Positions 1 to 8,554 are shown, numbered from the stretch's first letter. The stretch: DNA of 60,911 nucleotides from an uncultured Clostridia bacterium (GCA_947584375.1 CANPWL010000009.1:1-60911); one strand, 5' to 3'. Notes: a model not told the origin generated them from the sequence alone. A program made the numbers and translations.

Positions 1-26
1 CCATAATGAATGACGGTTTCCATCAT
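1..26 (-). CDS. 5' end of a minus-strand gene leaving the window
   Basis: On the minus strand a good ribosome binding site (AAGGAGGAGT, plus-strand 31-40) precedes ATG ATG at 26-21, giving MMETVIHY before the window edge. Too little protein is present to name it. It is divergent from the recombinase-like gene at 479, so 27-478 is a shared upstream region. Confidence 0.4.
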
Positions 27-127
27 TGCAACTCCTCCTTTCAGAATTCATGTCATTGAACATCACCCCGTCTTCTCGTCAATACAAGATTTTTATTTGG
101 AAATAGAAAGTTTTCAATGTTTTGTTA

Positions 128-253
128 TGGAAGTTGCCGTTTCATCCAGTTAGCTTCCTAATAGGCAACCTGTCTTGGCGCTGTATCGTTGATTCATTTC
201 TTGGCAGGCTCCCCAACCGGATCATGGCCTACTTCCCCGAAATGTATAACTGA
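128..253 (+). pseudogene. possible remnant ORF without a start codon
   Basis: A reading frame open from 107 to the TGA at 251-253 has no start codon, but its last 40 or so residues look coding (FLIGNLSWRC, then GRLPNRIMAYFPEMYN at the end). It may be the 3' tail of a gene cut off by rearrangement. The family is not recognised. The rest of 27-425 shows no gene. Confidence 0.25.
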
Positions 254-425
254 CTGGACGGCTATTTAATTTTGATTTGGATTTAATTTCATAATTCATG
301 ATATAAAATCCTCAGATCAGCTATGCTATTATTTTTAGCCTATCTTGTATTTAATAGTATACTACAATAAACAGCCTATGTCAATACCTTTTTGAAAAAT
401 TTTTTCACTTTTTTTAGCCTAACTA

Positions 426-473
426 TTGATTGTGATTTGAATTGATGATAAAATACAGGATAGAAAGGGAGTG
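426..473 (+). promoter_or_regulatory. promoter and RBS of the recombinase-like gene
   Basis: TTGATT at 426-431 and TAAAAT at 449-454 are 17 bp apart, followed by an AAGGGAGTGA ribosome binding site just before the ATG at 479. Confidence 0.6.
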
Positions 474-478
474 AGACT

Positions 479-1390
479 ATGATAGAGCGATTAAAAAATG
501 AAGAAATCATCGGTTACGGCTGCATTGTTACCACAAGCATCCGTCAGAAGAATAAAAAAGAACTTGAGAACCGTTTGAAAGAGACAAAAGTATATGACTT
601 GATCAGCCACATGATGAATCCTGACAATATTGTAATTGATGTAATCACCGGCTCTTATCGAAAGAGAAAGCAACTACTGGAAATTATTGATACCTTTGAA
701 CATAATCTACTTCTCCGACGCAATCCGATAGGATGTATTGTGATCCCTTCCATCTCAGATTTGGGGACTACTATATCTGAGATACAGGAAAACTACTCTA
801 TGCTATGTGACAAGGATGTGGGGGTTCTGGTCTTAGATAACGAAGAACTTAGCACAGTGGATTATAGCTGGCACTACTGCAAAAATCCTATAGATGTCAT
901 TGGGAATATAGAAAAGATGTCAGTTTCCAGTATACCGTCAAGACAAGGCAGGAAGAAAAAGGATTTGATTGTGACTGACGAATTCAAGCAGTTATATTGG
1001 TACTATGAGAATTACTTTGTTCCAGAGAATATTGTTTATTATCAGGCCAATACCTTAGTGGGGAAAATCACAAAGGTTGCGTTCAACCAGCTATGTGATG
1101 AATATGAGCGATCCGCTGAATATAAAACTGACGAGCTTGAACAGGAGCAGCTATACCAGATTTCTAAAAAACCAAAGCGCCACGGAAAAGCACCTGCTGA
1201 AATTGCTGAACTGCATACAGACACCGATATTGACCAGTCTGTTGTTGAAGCGATTTGCACTCAGCTTTCCATTAGTCCTATTACATTTCAACGATATATC
1301 CTTAAAGGGGTAGGAAGAAAGTCAATGGCGAAAGCTGCCTTTGCATATAAAAGGCAAGATATTATTGATACTCTGACACCAGAAAAATGA
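479..1390 (+). CDS. serine-recombinase-like protein with degenerate catalytic motifs
   Basis: This 303-residue protein has the layout of a resolvase/invertase N-terminal domain. An N-terminal strand GCIVTTSIRQKN sits where the family has Y-A-R-V-S-T-x-x-Q. A segment DVITGSYRKRKQLLEII matches the family DxxSG(x)nR stretch. IVIPSISDLGTTISEI matches the L-D-R-L-G-R helix region. The catalytic serine position reads Thr and the LDRLGR arginines are missing, so catalysis is doubtful. The C-terminal 60 residues (around SISPITFQRYILKG) could be a helix-turn-helix. Such proteins occur on integrative elements, which suits the arsenic operon downstream. It may be a DNA-binding regulator or accessory factor. 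Fold assignment rests on motif order only. Confidence 0.6.
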   Translation: MIERLKNEEIIGYGCIVTTSIRQKNKKELENRLKETKVYDLISHMMNPDNIVIDVITGSYRKRKQLLEIIDTFEHNLLLRRNPIGCIVIPSISDLGTTISEIQENYSMLCDKDVGVLVLDNEELSTVDYSWHYCKNPIDVIGNIEKMSVSSIPSRQGRKKKDLIVTDEFKQLYWYYENYFVPENIVYYQANTLVGKITKVAFNQLCDEYERSAEYKTDELEQEQLYQISKKPKRHGKAPAEIAELHTDTDIDQSVVEAICTQLSISPITFQRYILKGVGRKSMAKAAFAYKRQDIIDTLTPEK

Positions 1391-1435
1391 AAGCATCCCA
1401 GACCGTACATATCCGGTCTGGGATGCTTCTTTATT
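1391..1435 (+). terminator. strong intrinsic terminator
   Basis: A perfect 15-bp stem (1391-1405 with 1414-1428), an 8-nt loop, then a T-rich tail. It closes the recombinase-like gene. Confidence 0.9.
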
Positions 1436-1485
1436 TTGTGGTCATACAATGAGCAAGGTATACGTAAAATTCGGCAGATTCTTTT

Positions 1486-1720
1486 CTATTTATCAAGCAT
1501 TAAAATGGCATGAATACAGAAAATTAAAACACATTCTGCCGCATTAGCCGAGGTATCTATATTGGATGATGAAAAACATTCCCGTCCTATCGTAGTGTAA
1601 ATTTCCCGAATCTTATCGACCCATAAGGTAGTCACTTTTGCATACAATCCACCATCACAACTATGTAACAAATTACGGTATAAAATATGTATCAGATAAT
1701 GCCAGTTATTTTTTTGTGTA
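1486..1720 (-). pseudogene. possible decayed minus-strand gene fragment
   Basis: An open minus-strand frame ends at 1486 and reads like a protein C-terminus (YLIHILYRNLL, then TLWVDKIREIYTTIGRE, ending CIHAILMLDK). Its pattern resembles the helical ligand-binding half of a TetR-type regulator. No start or N-terminal domain is present; upstream the frame runs into the arsR promoter. It could be a truncated gene displaced by insertion of the ars operon, or chance. Confidence 0.25.
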
Positions 1721-1738
1721 AAACTACAGCCGCACCCA

Positions 1739-1798
1739 TTGACAAATTTCAATACGTCGCATATAATATAGACAGATAGAAAATCGTCTATGGGAGGT
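1739..1798 (+). promoter_or_regulatory. arsR promoter with overlapping inverted-repeat operator
   Basis: TTGACA (1739-1744) and TATAAT (1762-1767) have exact 17-bp spacing. Directly downstream, ATAGAC (1768-1773) and GTCTAT (1786-1791) form an inverted repeat, placed where an ArsR-family repressor would block transcription. The RBS GGGAGG is at 1792-1797. Confidence 0.8.
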
Positions 1799-1805
1799 AA
1801 CAAGT

Positions 1806-2102
1806 TTGCAAACAAAAGAAAAGCAGATAGCAGGGGTATTCAAGGCACTTTGCGATGAGAACCGTATTAAAATCCTGCAACTGCTCCAAGGCGGCGAAAA
1901 ATGTGCCTGTGTCCTGCTGGACGATCTGCATATCACCCAGCCCACTCTTTCCCACCACATGAAAATACTCTGCGATTCGGAAATCGTTGTGGGACGCAAA
2001 GAGGGAAAATGGACGTACTATTCCATCTCGCCGGAGGGAGCCGCCGCAGCGGTGAAATGCTTGCAGGAGCTTACGACAGTGACCGACACAGATAAAGATT
2101 AG
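1806..2102 (+). CDS. arsR: ArsR-family arsenic/metal-responsive repressor
   Basis: A 98-residue winged-helix repressor that should release the ars promoter when As(III) or a similar metal binds. The recognition helix region reads ITQPTLSHHMKIL. The metal site matches the ELCxCxL pattern with Cys33 and Cys35 (EKCACVLLDDL). The start is TTG at 1806, chosen for its spacing from GGGAGG at 1792-1797. It is first in an operon with two efflux permeases and a thioredoxin-like protein. GC content rises sharply here compared with the regions on both sides, which suggests acquisition with a mobile element. Confidence 0.9.
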   Translation: MQTKEKQIAGVFKALCDENRIKILQLLQGGEKCACVLLDDLHITQPTLSHHMKILCDSEIVVGRKEGKWTYYSISPEGAAAAVKCLQELTTVTDTDKD

Positions 2103-2208
2103 CCGTGCTGTGAGAAGTGAAAATACCAACTCACTTTTCCGGCCGGCTATCTTAAAACCTAATACATAGATATATTTCAATCTAACAATCTGAAAAGGAG
2201 GATATTAT

Positions 2209-3222
2209 ATGGATCATTTGAAAAACACATGGGATTTCTTTCAGAATGAAGTCCTTGGTATGGACTGGTTGAACAGGCTCATTTCTTGGGGATTGAACGC
2301 CTGCGGTCTGGATACGACGGGAAAAATCGGCGGCAGCGTTCTGTTCTTTATTTACGATACGATCAAAATTATGGTGCTGCTCGGCGTTCTGATTTTGATT
2401 ATATCGTACATTCAAAGCTATTTCCCGCCGGAGCGGACAAAGAAGATACTCGGACGATTTCACGGGGTCGGCGCAAACTGTGTCGCCGCTCTGCTGGGGA
2501 CTGTGACGCCGTTCTGTTCCTGTTCGTCCATTCCGCTGTTTATCGGATTTACCAGCGCGGGACTGCCCCTCGGTGTGACATTCTCATTCCTGATTTCCTC
2601 TCCGATGGTAGACCTCGGCAGCCTTGTACTCTTAATGAGCATTTTCGGCTGGAAGGTGGCAATCGTGTATGTGCTTCTCGGACTGGTGATAGCGGTTGCG
2701 GGAGGAACGCTGATTGAAAAGCTGCACCTTGAAAAATACGTGGAGGAATATATCAGAAACGGCAAAGCTATCGACGTTCCGCAGGAGGAACTGCACTTCA
2801 AAGACCGTTTGAAATATGCGTGGGAACAGGTCGTTTCCACCGCAAAGAAAGTAGCTCCTTATGTTTTGATTGGCGTAGGTATCGGGGCGCTGATTCACAA
2901 CTGGATACCCGAAGATTTCATTGTGACGGCGCTGGGTGACAATAATCCCTTTGGAGTTGTTATCGCCACGATTGCCGGTGTCCCGATGTATGCTGACATC
3001 TTTGGCACCATTCCGATTGCGGAGGCGCTGTTGGCAAAAGGGGCGCTGCTGGGGGTCGTCCTGTCCTTTATGATGGGCGTCACTACCTTGTCCCTGCCGT
3101 CTATGATTATGCTCCGCAAGGCGGTCAAGCCGAAGCTGCTGGGGATTTTTATTGGGATATGCACGGGCGGTATTATTATCGTCGGCTACTTCTTCAACGC
3201 ATTTCAGTCTTTGCTGATATAG
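2209..3222 (+). CDS. ArsP/DUF318-family permease
   Basis: A 337-residue polytopic membrane protein of the permease family that includes ArsP (organoarsenical efflux). The signature TPFCSCSSIPLFIGF contains Cys103 and Cys105 in the first half, and a pseudo-repeated second half has MYADIFGTIPI. A hydrophilic loop at about residues 165-200 separates two transmembrane bundles. AAGGAGG precedes the ATG. It lies between arsR and Acr3 and so probably exports trivalent (methyl)arsenicals. Other DUF318 permeases handle different metals, so the substrate rests on context. Confidence 0.85.
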   Translation: MDHLKNTWDFFQNEVLGMDWLNRLISWGLNACGLDTTGKIGGSVLFFIYDTIKIMVLLGVLILIISYIQSYFPPERTKKILGRFHGVGANCVAALLGTVTPFCSCSSIPLFIGFTSAGLPLGVTFSFLISSPMVDLGSLVLLMSIFGWKVAIVYVLLGLVIAVAGGTLIEKLHLEKYVEEYIRNGKAIDVPQEELHFKDRLKYAWEQVVSTAKKVAPYVLIGVGIGALIHNWIPEDFIVTALGDNNPFGVVIATIAGVPMYADIFGTIPIAEALLAKGALLGVVLSFMMGVTTLSLPSMIMLRKAVKPKLLGIFIGICTGGIIIVGYFFNAFQSLLI

Positions 3223-3234
3223 GGGGTGTGATTT

Positions 3235-4290
3235 ATGGAGAAAGAAAAAGCCGGAATTAGTGTATTCCAAAAGTATCTGAGCATTTGGGTTATTCTGTGC
3301 ATGGCGGCGGGTGTCCTGCTTGGGAAATTCCTGCCGCAGATACCTGACTTTCTCAATCGATTTGAGTATGCCAAGGTGTCGATCCCTATGGCAATTCTCA
3401 TTTGGCTGATGATCTATCCGATGATGATGAAGGTGGATTTCAGAAGTATCAAGAATGTGGGGAAAAATCCAAAGGGATTATTTGTAACATGGATAACGAA
3501 CTGGCTTATAAAGCCGTTCACCATGTACGGCATTGCAAGTCTGTTCTTCTTTGTGCTGTTTAAGGGCTTTATCGCTCCGGAGTTGGCGACGGAGTATCTT
3601 GCCGGAGCCGTACTGCTGGGCGCGGCGCCTTGTACCGCTATGGTGTTCGTGTGGAGTACGCTGACAAACGGCGACCCGGCCTATACGGTGGTGCAGGTGG
3701 CGACAAACGACCTTATTATCCTTGCGGCATTTGTCCCGATTGTAAAATTCCTGCTGGGTGTTTCTAATGTGTCCGTGCCGTGGGATACGCTGATCCTCTC
3801 CGTGGTGCTGTTCGTCGTGATACCGCTGCTGGGAGGTATGGCTACCCGAACTATCGTCATAGGGAAAAAGGGCAAGGAATATTTTGAAAACGTGTTTGTT
3901 CATAAATTCGACAGCGTGACGACCATTGGCCTGCTGCTGACTTTGATTTTGATTTTCGCTTTTCAAGGCAACGTCATTCTGGAAAATCCGCTGCATATTG
4001 TTTTGATCGCCGTTCCGCTGGTATTGCAGACTTTCTTGATTTTTGCAATCGCCTATACTGCCTGCCGGATATTGAAGCTGCCGCATAACATAGCCGCTCC
4101 TGCGGGAATGATCGGAGCGTCCAACTTCTTTGAATTGGCGGTGGCTGTAGCTATCGCTCTGTTCGGAACAACGTCCCCCGCAGCCCTCGCTACGACGGTT
4201 GGTGTTTTAACAGAAGTCCCAGTCATGCTGTTTCTGGTGAAGATAGCAAACGGGACAAAGGGCTGGTTCCCGTCAAGTACAAAATCTTGA
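3235..4290 (+). CDS. acr3: Acr3-type arsenite efflux transporter
   Basis: A 351-residue membrane protein with about ten hydrophobic segments and the Acr3 hallmarks: a conserved Cys (Cys133) in LLGAAPCTAMVFVWS and the GASNFFELAVAVAIALFG helix near the C-terminus. It exports As(OH)3 across the cytoplasmic membrane. It starts 12 bp after the ArsP-like gene with a GGGGGTGTG ribosome binding site, so the two are co-transcribed. Length is normal for the family. No arsC reductase gene is present in the window. Confidence 0.92.
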   Translation: MEKEKAGISVFQKYLSIWVILCMAAGVLLGKFLPQIPDFLNRFEYAKVSIPMAILIWLMIYPMMMKVDFRSIKNVGKNPKGLFVTWITNWLIKPFTMYGIASLFFFVLFKGFIAPELATEYLAGAVLLGAAPCTAMVFVWSTLTNGDPAYTVVQVATNDLIILAAFVPIVKFLLGVSNVSVPWDTLILSVVLFVVIPLLGGMATRTIVIGKKGKEYFENVFVHKFDSVTTIGLLLTLILIFAFQGNVILENPLHIVLIAVPLVLQTFLIFAIAYTACRILKLPHNIAAPAGMIGASNFFELAVAVAIALFGTTSPAALATTVGVLTEVPVMLFLVKIANGTKGWFPSSTKS

Positions 4291-4334
4291 AACCACGCTT
4301 TGAAAGCGTCAAATAAAAAATGGAGGTACTTATC

Positions 4335-4709
4335 ATGTCACTGTTTGGAAAGAAGAAAGAAGAAACAAAGGCTCCCGCTTGCTGCTGTGGCGGCGCTGCG
4401 CCTGCCAGTGAAGCAACTGAGGTCAAGGGGGCGAGCGAGTGCTGCGGGAAAACCGTGGACGGTATCTGCTGTGTCAAGGTGCTGGGGGCTGGCTGCAAGT
4501 CCTGCCATGAGCAGTATGAAAATGCGAAACAGGCTGTCAAGAACATGGGGCTGGATTTGGAAGTCGAGTATATCACCGACATGGAAAAGGTCATGGCCTA
4601 TGGCGTTATGAGTATGCCCGCCATTGTAGTCAATGAGCAGGTGGTATCTATGGGCAAGGTTCTGAAAGCCGCTGATGTGGAGAAGTTGCTCCACAAGCTG
4701 GGGGTTTGA
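4335..4709 (+). CDS. Cys-rich thioredoxin-like (redox-active disulfide) protein
   Basis: 124 residues. The C-terminal 75 match the small thioredoxin/glutaredoxin-like family found in arsenic operons, with a CKSC active site at 54-57 and the cis-Pro region SMPAIVVNEQ. The first 50 residues are a Cys-rich extension (CCCGG, ECCGK, ICCVK) that could bind As(III) or a metal. The frame is also open from an ATG at 4320, but GGAGG at 4322-4326 lies inside that stretch, so ATG 4335 is the start. Last gene of the ars operon. A role in arsenate reduction or As(III) chaperoning is inference. Confidence 0.8.
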   Translation: MSLFGKKKEETKAPACCCGGAAPASEATEVKGASECCGKTVDGICCVKVLGAGCKSCHEQYENAKQAVKNMGLDLEVEYITDMEKVMAYGVMSMPAIVVNEQVVSMGKVLKAADVEKLLHKLGV

Positions 4710-4918
4710 ACATAGAGAAAGCTCATTAAAGTGGCAAATATAGTTGGCAAAAAATACTTGGAATAAGTAGCATCTCGTAGAATAAAAGGCTGTTATTCTG
4801 TTCGTGATAAGAAACCGATAATTCTTTGTTTCATAACAACAAGGCTCCCCATAATTGGATGTGTTCCAGTGGTACTAAGCGGTATTTATAAGATAAAATA
4901 CAATGGAGAATGATTTTT

Positions 4919-5602
4919 ATGAGTATAGATAATGATAAATATTTTATGCAAGGAATTTATGCAAAAGTAAGGAAAAGCCGCTTTGATAGTGAAAGTGAAG
5001 AAAAAATATGTTTGATATTAAATCATATTTTGAAAGATTACGGTTTAGATAAATTTATGCAAATACGATTAACTCCTCAACAGGCATTAGACAATTATGT
5101 TGAAGTAAAAAATGAGGAATTTAGAGAGTATTATAAGAATAAGCATAAGTGGATGAAATTTGATTTTATATTTGAAGAAGTATATGAATACAAAAATAGA
5201 ATGAATTATATCCCAGTTGCAGTTGTAGAATTTGATGGTCCCTATCATAAAACTGATGAGCAAAAAAAGTTGGATAATTATAAAAATGGGATTGTATCTA
5301 ATATTGGTGCAGGTATGGTTCGTATTGAATACGATAAATTGAATAGCTTAGATGAAAATGAAGTACGGAATATTTATGAGAAAGATATTATTATGGAAAT
5401 AATCAAAGGATATTTTACAAAAACAGTAAACAATAGAAAGAGCGAATTTTTGATCAACAAGAATAACAACAAGAGGTTTAAGCATATCGTGCTGGAATAT
5501 GAAAAAGCTTCCGAAAGTGGTGGAAAAAATTCAAAATATTATGATAAAATGCTTGTTTATCTATATTCTTCAAAAGACATCGGCTTTACATCTGCTAATT
5601 GA
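4919..5602 (+). CDS. DUF2726-like protein with nuclease-type fold motifs
   Basis: 227 residues from ATG 4919, preceded by GGAGA at 4905-4909; an in-frame ATG at 4910 is too close to that site. The central part reads KFDFIFEEV, then VAVVEFDGPYHK, then DNYKNGIV and GMVRIEYDKL. This is the strand-acid-strand-acid/Lys order of DUF2726 and other PD-(D/E)XK-like proteins. The function is unknown; nuclease activity is inferred from the motif pattern only. AT-rich, unlike the ars operon next to it. Confidence 0.5.
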   Translation: MSIDNDKYFMQGIYAKVRKSRFDSESEEKICLILNHILKDYGLDKFMQIRLTPQQALDNYVEVKNEEFREYYKNKHKWMKFDFIFEEVYEYKNRMNYIPVAVVEFDGPYHKTDEQKKLDNYKNGIVSNIGAGMVRIEYDKLNSLDENEVRNIYEKDIIMEIIKGYFTKTVNNRKSEFLINKNNNKRFKHIVLEYEKASESGGKNSKYYDKMLVYLYSSKDIGFTSAN

Positions 5603-5610
5603 TTATATTA

Positions 5611-5706
5611 TCACAAGAAATATTTCTTTGGTAAGTCCGTTGAAGATGTTTTAAAGATTGTTCAAATGATGATAAGGCTATTTTATTAGCTGATATTATT
5701 TTATAA
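5611..5706 (+). pseudogene. frameshifted gene fragment after the DUF2726-like gene
   Basis: Reading from 5611 gives a protein-like stretch (HKKYFFGKSVEDVLKIVQ). After a 2-nt shift near 5669 it continues as DDKAILLADIIL and a stop. The two halves join into a plausible C-terminus, which suggests a decayed gene. Nothing else gene-like was seen in 5707-5960. Confidence 0.3.
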
Positions 5707-5965
5707 CAATTGTTATTTCTGTAAATATTAATTGTTTAGTAAGTTATTTGTACATTAAAAAATAAATTTGCATGATTTTTAAGTATAATTAGTTTAATCT
5801 TAATTGATGTCAGGTTATGCAAATAATAAAACTCAATAAGACAAAATGTTTATGGACGTGTTATAAGATGTTAAATTAATGGGTAAAAACAAATTATATC
5901 TTATCAATTTTAGTAAGATTTATGATATAGCACGCTGATTTTAAGTAATAATATTTATGTGAAAA

Positions 5966-5996
5966 ACATCCCCGGCTATGCCGGGATTTTTTGTTT
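5966..5996 (+). terminator. intrinsic terminator-like hairpin
   Basis: CCCGGC, a TAT loop and GCCGGG are followed by ATTTTTTGTTTT. It stands alone between the DUF2726 region and the Agr locus. The remaining 5997-6240 shows only a weak promoter (TTGAAA 6174-6179, TAAGAT 6198-6203, 18-bp spacing) for the regulator gene. Confidence 0.75.
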
Positions 5997-6240
5997 TACA
6001 CTTATTTTACAAAGCAGACACTAACTTATAAAATAAATGGATATGATAAAGCATTGCTCGATTATAATTTCAAATTACGAACTATTATACAGCCCTGCTT
6101 TACAAATAATAAATCATGTGATATACTTTATTCAGCATTTAAAATATATCAAAATCTGTTTTTTATCGACATATTGAAAAGCAAAAATTGTGAAATTTAA
6201 GATAAGACTACATATGTTGTTATGTTTAAGGAGTTGAATT

Positions 6241-6966
6241 ATGCTTCGCATTGCAATTGTTGATGATGAGAAAAAAGTAGTTGATTTCATTTATAATTTG
6301 GTTTCCGGATATTGTGATTACAAAAAGCTTACTTATAAAATATATTCGTATTATGACGGGGTAGATTTGATAAATTCCAAAGTAAAATTTGATATTATTT
6401 TTCTTGACGTAGAAATGAGGGTGATGAATGGTATTGATGCAGCGCAGCATATACGAAAGAATGATGTTAATGTTTCAATAGTATATATGACAAGCTATAC
6501 TGATTATTGGAGAAGAGCATATAAAGTCCATGCATTTGATTTTATAGTTAAACCGATAGATAAAAATTCTATTGAATCTGTTATGGATGATTTTCTTTTA
6601 ACCGTTTATAATCAGAATACGTCAAGGGTATCTTTTAATTCAAATGAAGGTTTAGTATTATTAAATATGAATGAAATAAGATATTTTTACATAAGAGATA
6701 AAAAGAAACTTGAAATAAGTACAACATTAAAGGGAAATTTCATCGTTAAAGAAAATCTGAGCGACGTTTATGAAAAGTTAGATAAAGATCAATTTTATAT
6801 GCCTCACAGATGCTGTATAGTTAATTTAGAGTTTGTTAAAACCGTAACCAGCGATAGGTTGATAATTTTGGATAACGGGGATTATTTGCCGCTGTCGCAA
6901 AGAAAAAAGGACGAGTTTATGAAAAAGCTTTCAAAGAATATTTTGAAGACAATGATAAGAAATTAG
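6241..6966 (+). CDS. AgrA-like LytTR response regulator
   Basis: 241 residues. The N-terminal receiver domain has the acidic pair D8/D9, the phosphoacceptor D56 (IIFLDVEM), a Thr/Ser at YMTSY and the KP motif (FDFIVKPI). The C-terminal LytTR DNA-binding domain covers about 132-235 and contains the family segment FYMPHRCCIVNLEFVK. AAGGAG precedes the ATG. It is followed by a GHKL kinase, an autoinducer peptide and AgrB, so it is the output of a quorum circuit. Its probable target is the repeat pair upstream of the peptide gene at 8456-8488. Confidence 0.9.
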   Translation: MLRIAIVDDEKKVVDFIYNLVSGYCDYKKLTYKIYSYYDGVDLINSKVKFDIIFLDVEMRVMNGIDAAQHIRKNDVNVSIVYMTSYTDYWRRAYKVHAFDFIVKPIDKNSIESVMDDFLLTVYNQNTSRVSFNSNEGLVLLNMNEIRYFYIRDKKKLEISTTLKGNFIVKENLSDVYEKLDKDQFYMPHRCCIVNLEFVKTVTSDRLIILDNGDYLPLSQRKKDEFMKKLSKNILKTMIRN

Positions 6967-7051
6967 GGTGTAAGTTGATTTTTAATTAAGCCTATGCTCT
7001 TTTGACAAAATATGAAGGAGCTCTTTACTGGATCCAGCTTGTAGAAAGCAG

Positions 7052-7091
7052 AAAGGAGACCTTTGCATAGCAAAGTCATGATGATAAAATG
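7052..7091 (+). promoter_or_regulatory. RBS separated from the kinase start by a hairpin and a mini-ORF
   Basis: AAAGGAG is at 7052-7058 and the kinase ATG at 7089. In between, CTTTGC-ATA-GCAAAG (7061-7075) forms a 6-bp hairpin. A short frame ATG ATG ATA AAA TGA (7078-7092) overlaps the kinase start as ATGA. Folding of the hairpin would bring the RBS closer to the start. Confidence 0.5.
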
Positions 7092-8408
7092 AGTACGGAG
7101 ATTTTCAAAATACTTGCTCAAACTATTACAACTTTAATGATGAATATGTTGGTTTTTAGGTTTTTTATTAAAGTATATCATCTAAAATTAAAAAACAATC
7201 ATTTTTGTGTAATTGCTTTTGTTGTTTCATCAATTTTATATATTTTGTTCAGCAGAATAGTTTTTTATTTCAATCTTTCACAGGTGCTGAATTCTGTTTA
7301 CCTTTTTGCACATATAAATATTTTGAGTTATATTATGTGCAAGGGAAAAATAAAACGCATGTTTATGTATAATGTTATTTTTGTTCTTATATTATTTTTT
7401 ACTGATATTTTGTCTGTTGCAGTGTGGTCGGTTATTAAAAGCATCAGCCTTAAAAATGTACTGACAAATGATAAATATATTATTTTCGGCTGTGCTTTGA
7501 ATTTGTTGATAATGTTTCTTCTGTGTAATATATATATTTATATCCTGTCTAGAAACAACATAGTTAAAATAAAAACAACACAAATTGTTTTACTATTGCT
7601 TTTAACGGTTTTTGAAATAGCTGTTGTGTATAGTTACGCTCTAAAAATTGATAGTAATTTTGATGGAATAATGGCAATAATACTGCTTATAGGGTTCTTG
7701 GCGATAAATTTTATGATTACATATGTAATCGAAAAGATATCTCGATTATATGAGGATAAAATGGAATTATATTTAATACGAAAACAAAATGAGCTTCAGT
7801 TGGCGAATTATACAGAAATATGCAAAAAGTATGATCAGTCCAGAAGAACGATTCACGATATAAAGAAGCATTTGGCTACTCTTAAAGATTTGAGTAATAT
7901 TAATAGTAAGGAATCTGAAGAATACAGTACTTTGATCGAAAGACAGGTTGATTCGTTATTCGGCGGCTTTCAATGCTCAAATCAGATTTTAAGTATTGTT
8001 ATGAGCCAAAAGCTATCTGTTGCAGAAAATGAAAATATAGATGTAAAGCTCAATATTGAAGATGTAGATATGGACTTTTTTGATAATTTGGATATAACAG
8101 CTATTTTTGCAAATCTATGGGATAATGCGATCGATGCTTGTTGTAAAATAGATAAGGGAAATCGTTATATAAATGTTGTTATAGTCAGGAAAAATGATAT
8201 GCTCGTTATCTATTTTGAGAATAGCTTTAACGGAATAGTAAAAGAAGAAAATAATATATTGAAATCTACTAAGAATAGCAGTAACTCCGGTTGGGGATTA
8301 TCAATATTAAATTCTGTGGCTGAGAAATATAATGGAGTTTTTTTCTTTGAATATGATAAAAGCATTTTCAAATCACAGTTGACTATACCAATCGGTTCAA
8401 ATTATTGA
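7089..8408 (+). CDS. AgrC-like GHKL sensor histidine kinase
   Basis: 439 residues. The N-terminal half (about 1-215) is hydrophobic with six or seven membrane segments, as expected for a receptor of a cyclic peptide. The kinase core follows: RRTIHDIKKHL with the phosphoacceptor His256, the N box NLWDNAIDACCKI and the G box SGWGLSILNSV. It pairs with the LytTR regulator directly upstream and the AgrD/AgrB genes downstream. The start at 7089 leaves an unusually long distance to the nearest RBS. Confidence 0.88.
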   Translation: MSTEIFKILAQTITTLMMNMLVFRFFIKVYHLKLKNNHFCVIAFVVSSILYILFSRIVFYFNLSQVLNSVYLFAHINILSYIMCKGKIKRMFMYNVIFVLILFFTDILSVAVWSVIKSISLKNVLTNDKYIIFGCALNLLIMFLLCNIYIYILSRNNIVKIKTTQIVLLLLLTVFEIAVVYSYALKIDSNFDGIMAIILLIGFLAINFMITYVIEKISRLYEDKMELYLIRKQNELQLANYTEICKKYDQSRRTIHDIKKHLATLKDLSNINSKESEEYSTLIERQVDSLFGGFQCSNQILSIVMSQKLSVAENENIDVKLNIEDVDMDFFDNLDITAIFANLWDNAIDACCKIDKGNRYINVVIVRKNDMLVIYFENSFNGIVKEENNILKSTKNSSNSGWGLSILNSVAEKYNGVFFFEYDKSIFKSQLTIPIGSNY

Positions 8409-8423
8409 ATAAACTTTAAAACT

Positions 8424-8456
8424 ACCTGTGAAATAAATTTATTTCACAGGTTTTTG
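8424..8456 (+). terminator. perfect-palindrome terminator after the kinase gene
   Basis: A 28-bp perfect palindrome (8424-8451, arms ACCTGTGAAATAAA and its complement) followed by TTTT. It separates the regulator-kinase unit from the peptide-AgrB unit. Confidence 0.85.
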
Positions 8457-8523
8457 CGTTCAGGGCAATTTTCTTTGCATTCAGGGAAATTCTATTGATT
8501 ATTGCGATTCGACTTATTATACT
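8456..8523 (+). promoter_or_regulatory. agrD-agrB promoter with LytTR-type direct repeats
   Basis: Two direct repeats, GCGTTCAGGG at 8456-8465 and GCATTCAGGG at 8477-8486, start 21 bp apart, two helical turns, as in AgrA/LytTR operators. The promoter follows directly: TTGATT 8495-8500 and TATACT 8518-8523 with a 17-bp spacer. The layout predicts autoinduction of the peptide genes by the regulator at 6241. Confidence 0.7.
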
Positions 8524-8554
8524 AAAATCAGGATATTTAAAAGGAGTGATTAAC

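Noticed and set aside
5991-6200. 69-residue ORF before the Agr regulator
   Set aside because: No RBS, composition like intergenic DNA, and it starts within the T-run of a terminator hairpin.
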